A stretch of 13,510 nt of DNA, from assembly GCA_902475375.1 (NCBI GenBank), contig CABRZC010000054.1, forward strand, positions 1 through 13,510, in the 5' to 3' direction. The DNA comes from an uncultured Collinsella sp. (GTDB lineage: Bacteria; Actinomycetota; Coriobacteriia; Coriobacteriales; Coriobacteriaceae). Below are positions 13,490-13,510 of the stretch, piece after piece (positions within the stretch are counted from its first letter, which is position 1; each line of letters starts with the position of its first letter). The notes beneath the pieces were generated by a model. The model worked only from the letters and a program-made list of their open reading frames with translations. It had not been told where the DNA came from and made no database searches. The translations under genes and the position numbers were made by a program.

Positions 13490-13510
13490 GGGGAATAGAG
13501 CGATTTGCCG
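13477..13510 (+). CDS. 5' end of the next gene; candidate nucleotidyltransferase-type toxin (partial)
   Basis: ATG 13477 follows a strong AGGAGG (13466-13471) by 5 nt and lies in a different frame inside the end of the gene before it (13-nt overlap). Only MSKVRGIERFA is visible before the window ends. Proteins that follow the preceding family and begin in a similar way, with a short GxxxF helix, are often AbiEii-like nucleotidyltransferases. Eleven residues cannot prove this, so the toxin label is inference from gene context. Confidence 0.6.
   Translation, partial: MSKVRGIERFA

Overview
The window reads as a chromosomal segment from a GC-rich Gram-positive anaerobe of the class Coriobacteriia (Actinomycetota). 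Collinsella or a close relative is my best guess, made from codon style, the form of the PcrA and UppP proteins and the general look of the spacers. No 16S rRNA gene or other taxonomic marker is present, so the placement is inference.

Layout. Bases 1-272 have no firm gene. They hold a small possible minus-strand ORF and a duplicated 24-bp repeat (190-213 and 231-254). A GNAT acetyltransferase (minus, 273-914) is divergent from purH (plus, 1192-2799), which ends in a strong terminator. Next come an unrecognised 235-residue protein (2905-3612), a structured spacer, and a two-component system: an OmpR-type response regulator (3793-4464) and a BceS-like histidine kinase (4474-5517). An AT-richer hipB-hipA toxin-antitoxin module (5634-7159) follows, with two perfect operator palindromes in front of it. 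It converges on a single-domain UspA protein (minus, 7250-7687). uppP (7936-8910, TTG start) and a large pcrA (9205-12099) complete the housekeeping part.

Bases 12100-12466 have no gene but are dense in structure: a 131-bp element with 30-bp perfect inverted arms, a first terminator, a second terminator-like hairpin with a 17-bp perfect stem, and a promoter overlapped by a short palindrome. The right edge starts a second AT-richer operon. Its first gene (12467-13489) looks like a winged-helix regulator or AbiEi-type antitoxin. The next gene overlaps it by 13 nt, and only its first 11 codons (from 13477) are visible.

How it fits together. The core genes serve purine synthesis (purH), recycling of the cell-wall lipid carrier (uppP) and DNA repair (pcrA). 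Two modules that look like toxin-antitoxin or defence systems, hipBA and the right-edge operon, are set among them. Both have overlapping genes, an AT-richer composition and a palindrome at the promoter. Many spacers carry palindromic elements that may be repeated elsewhere in the genome. The most interesting items are the hipBA operator pair, the 131-bp palindrome after pcrA, and the right-edge two-gene operon.
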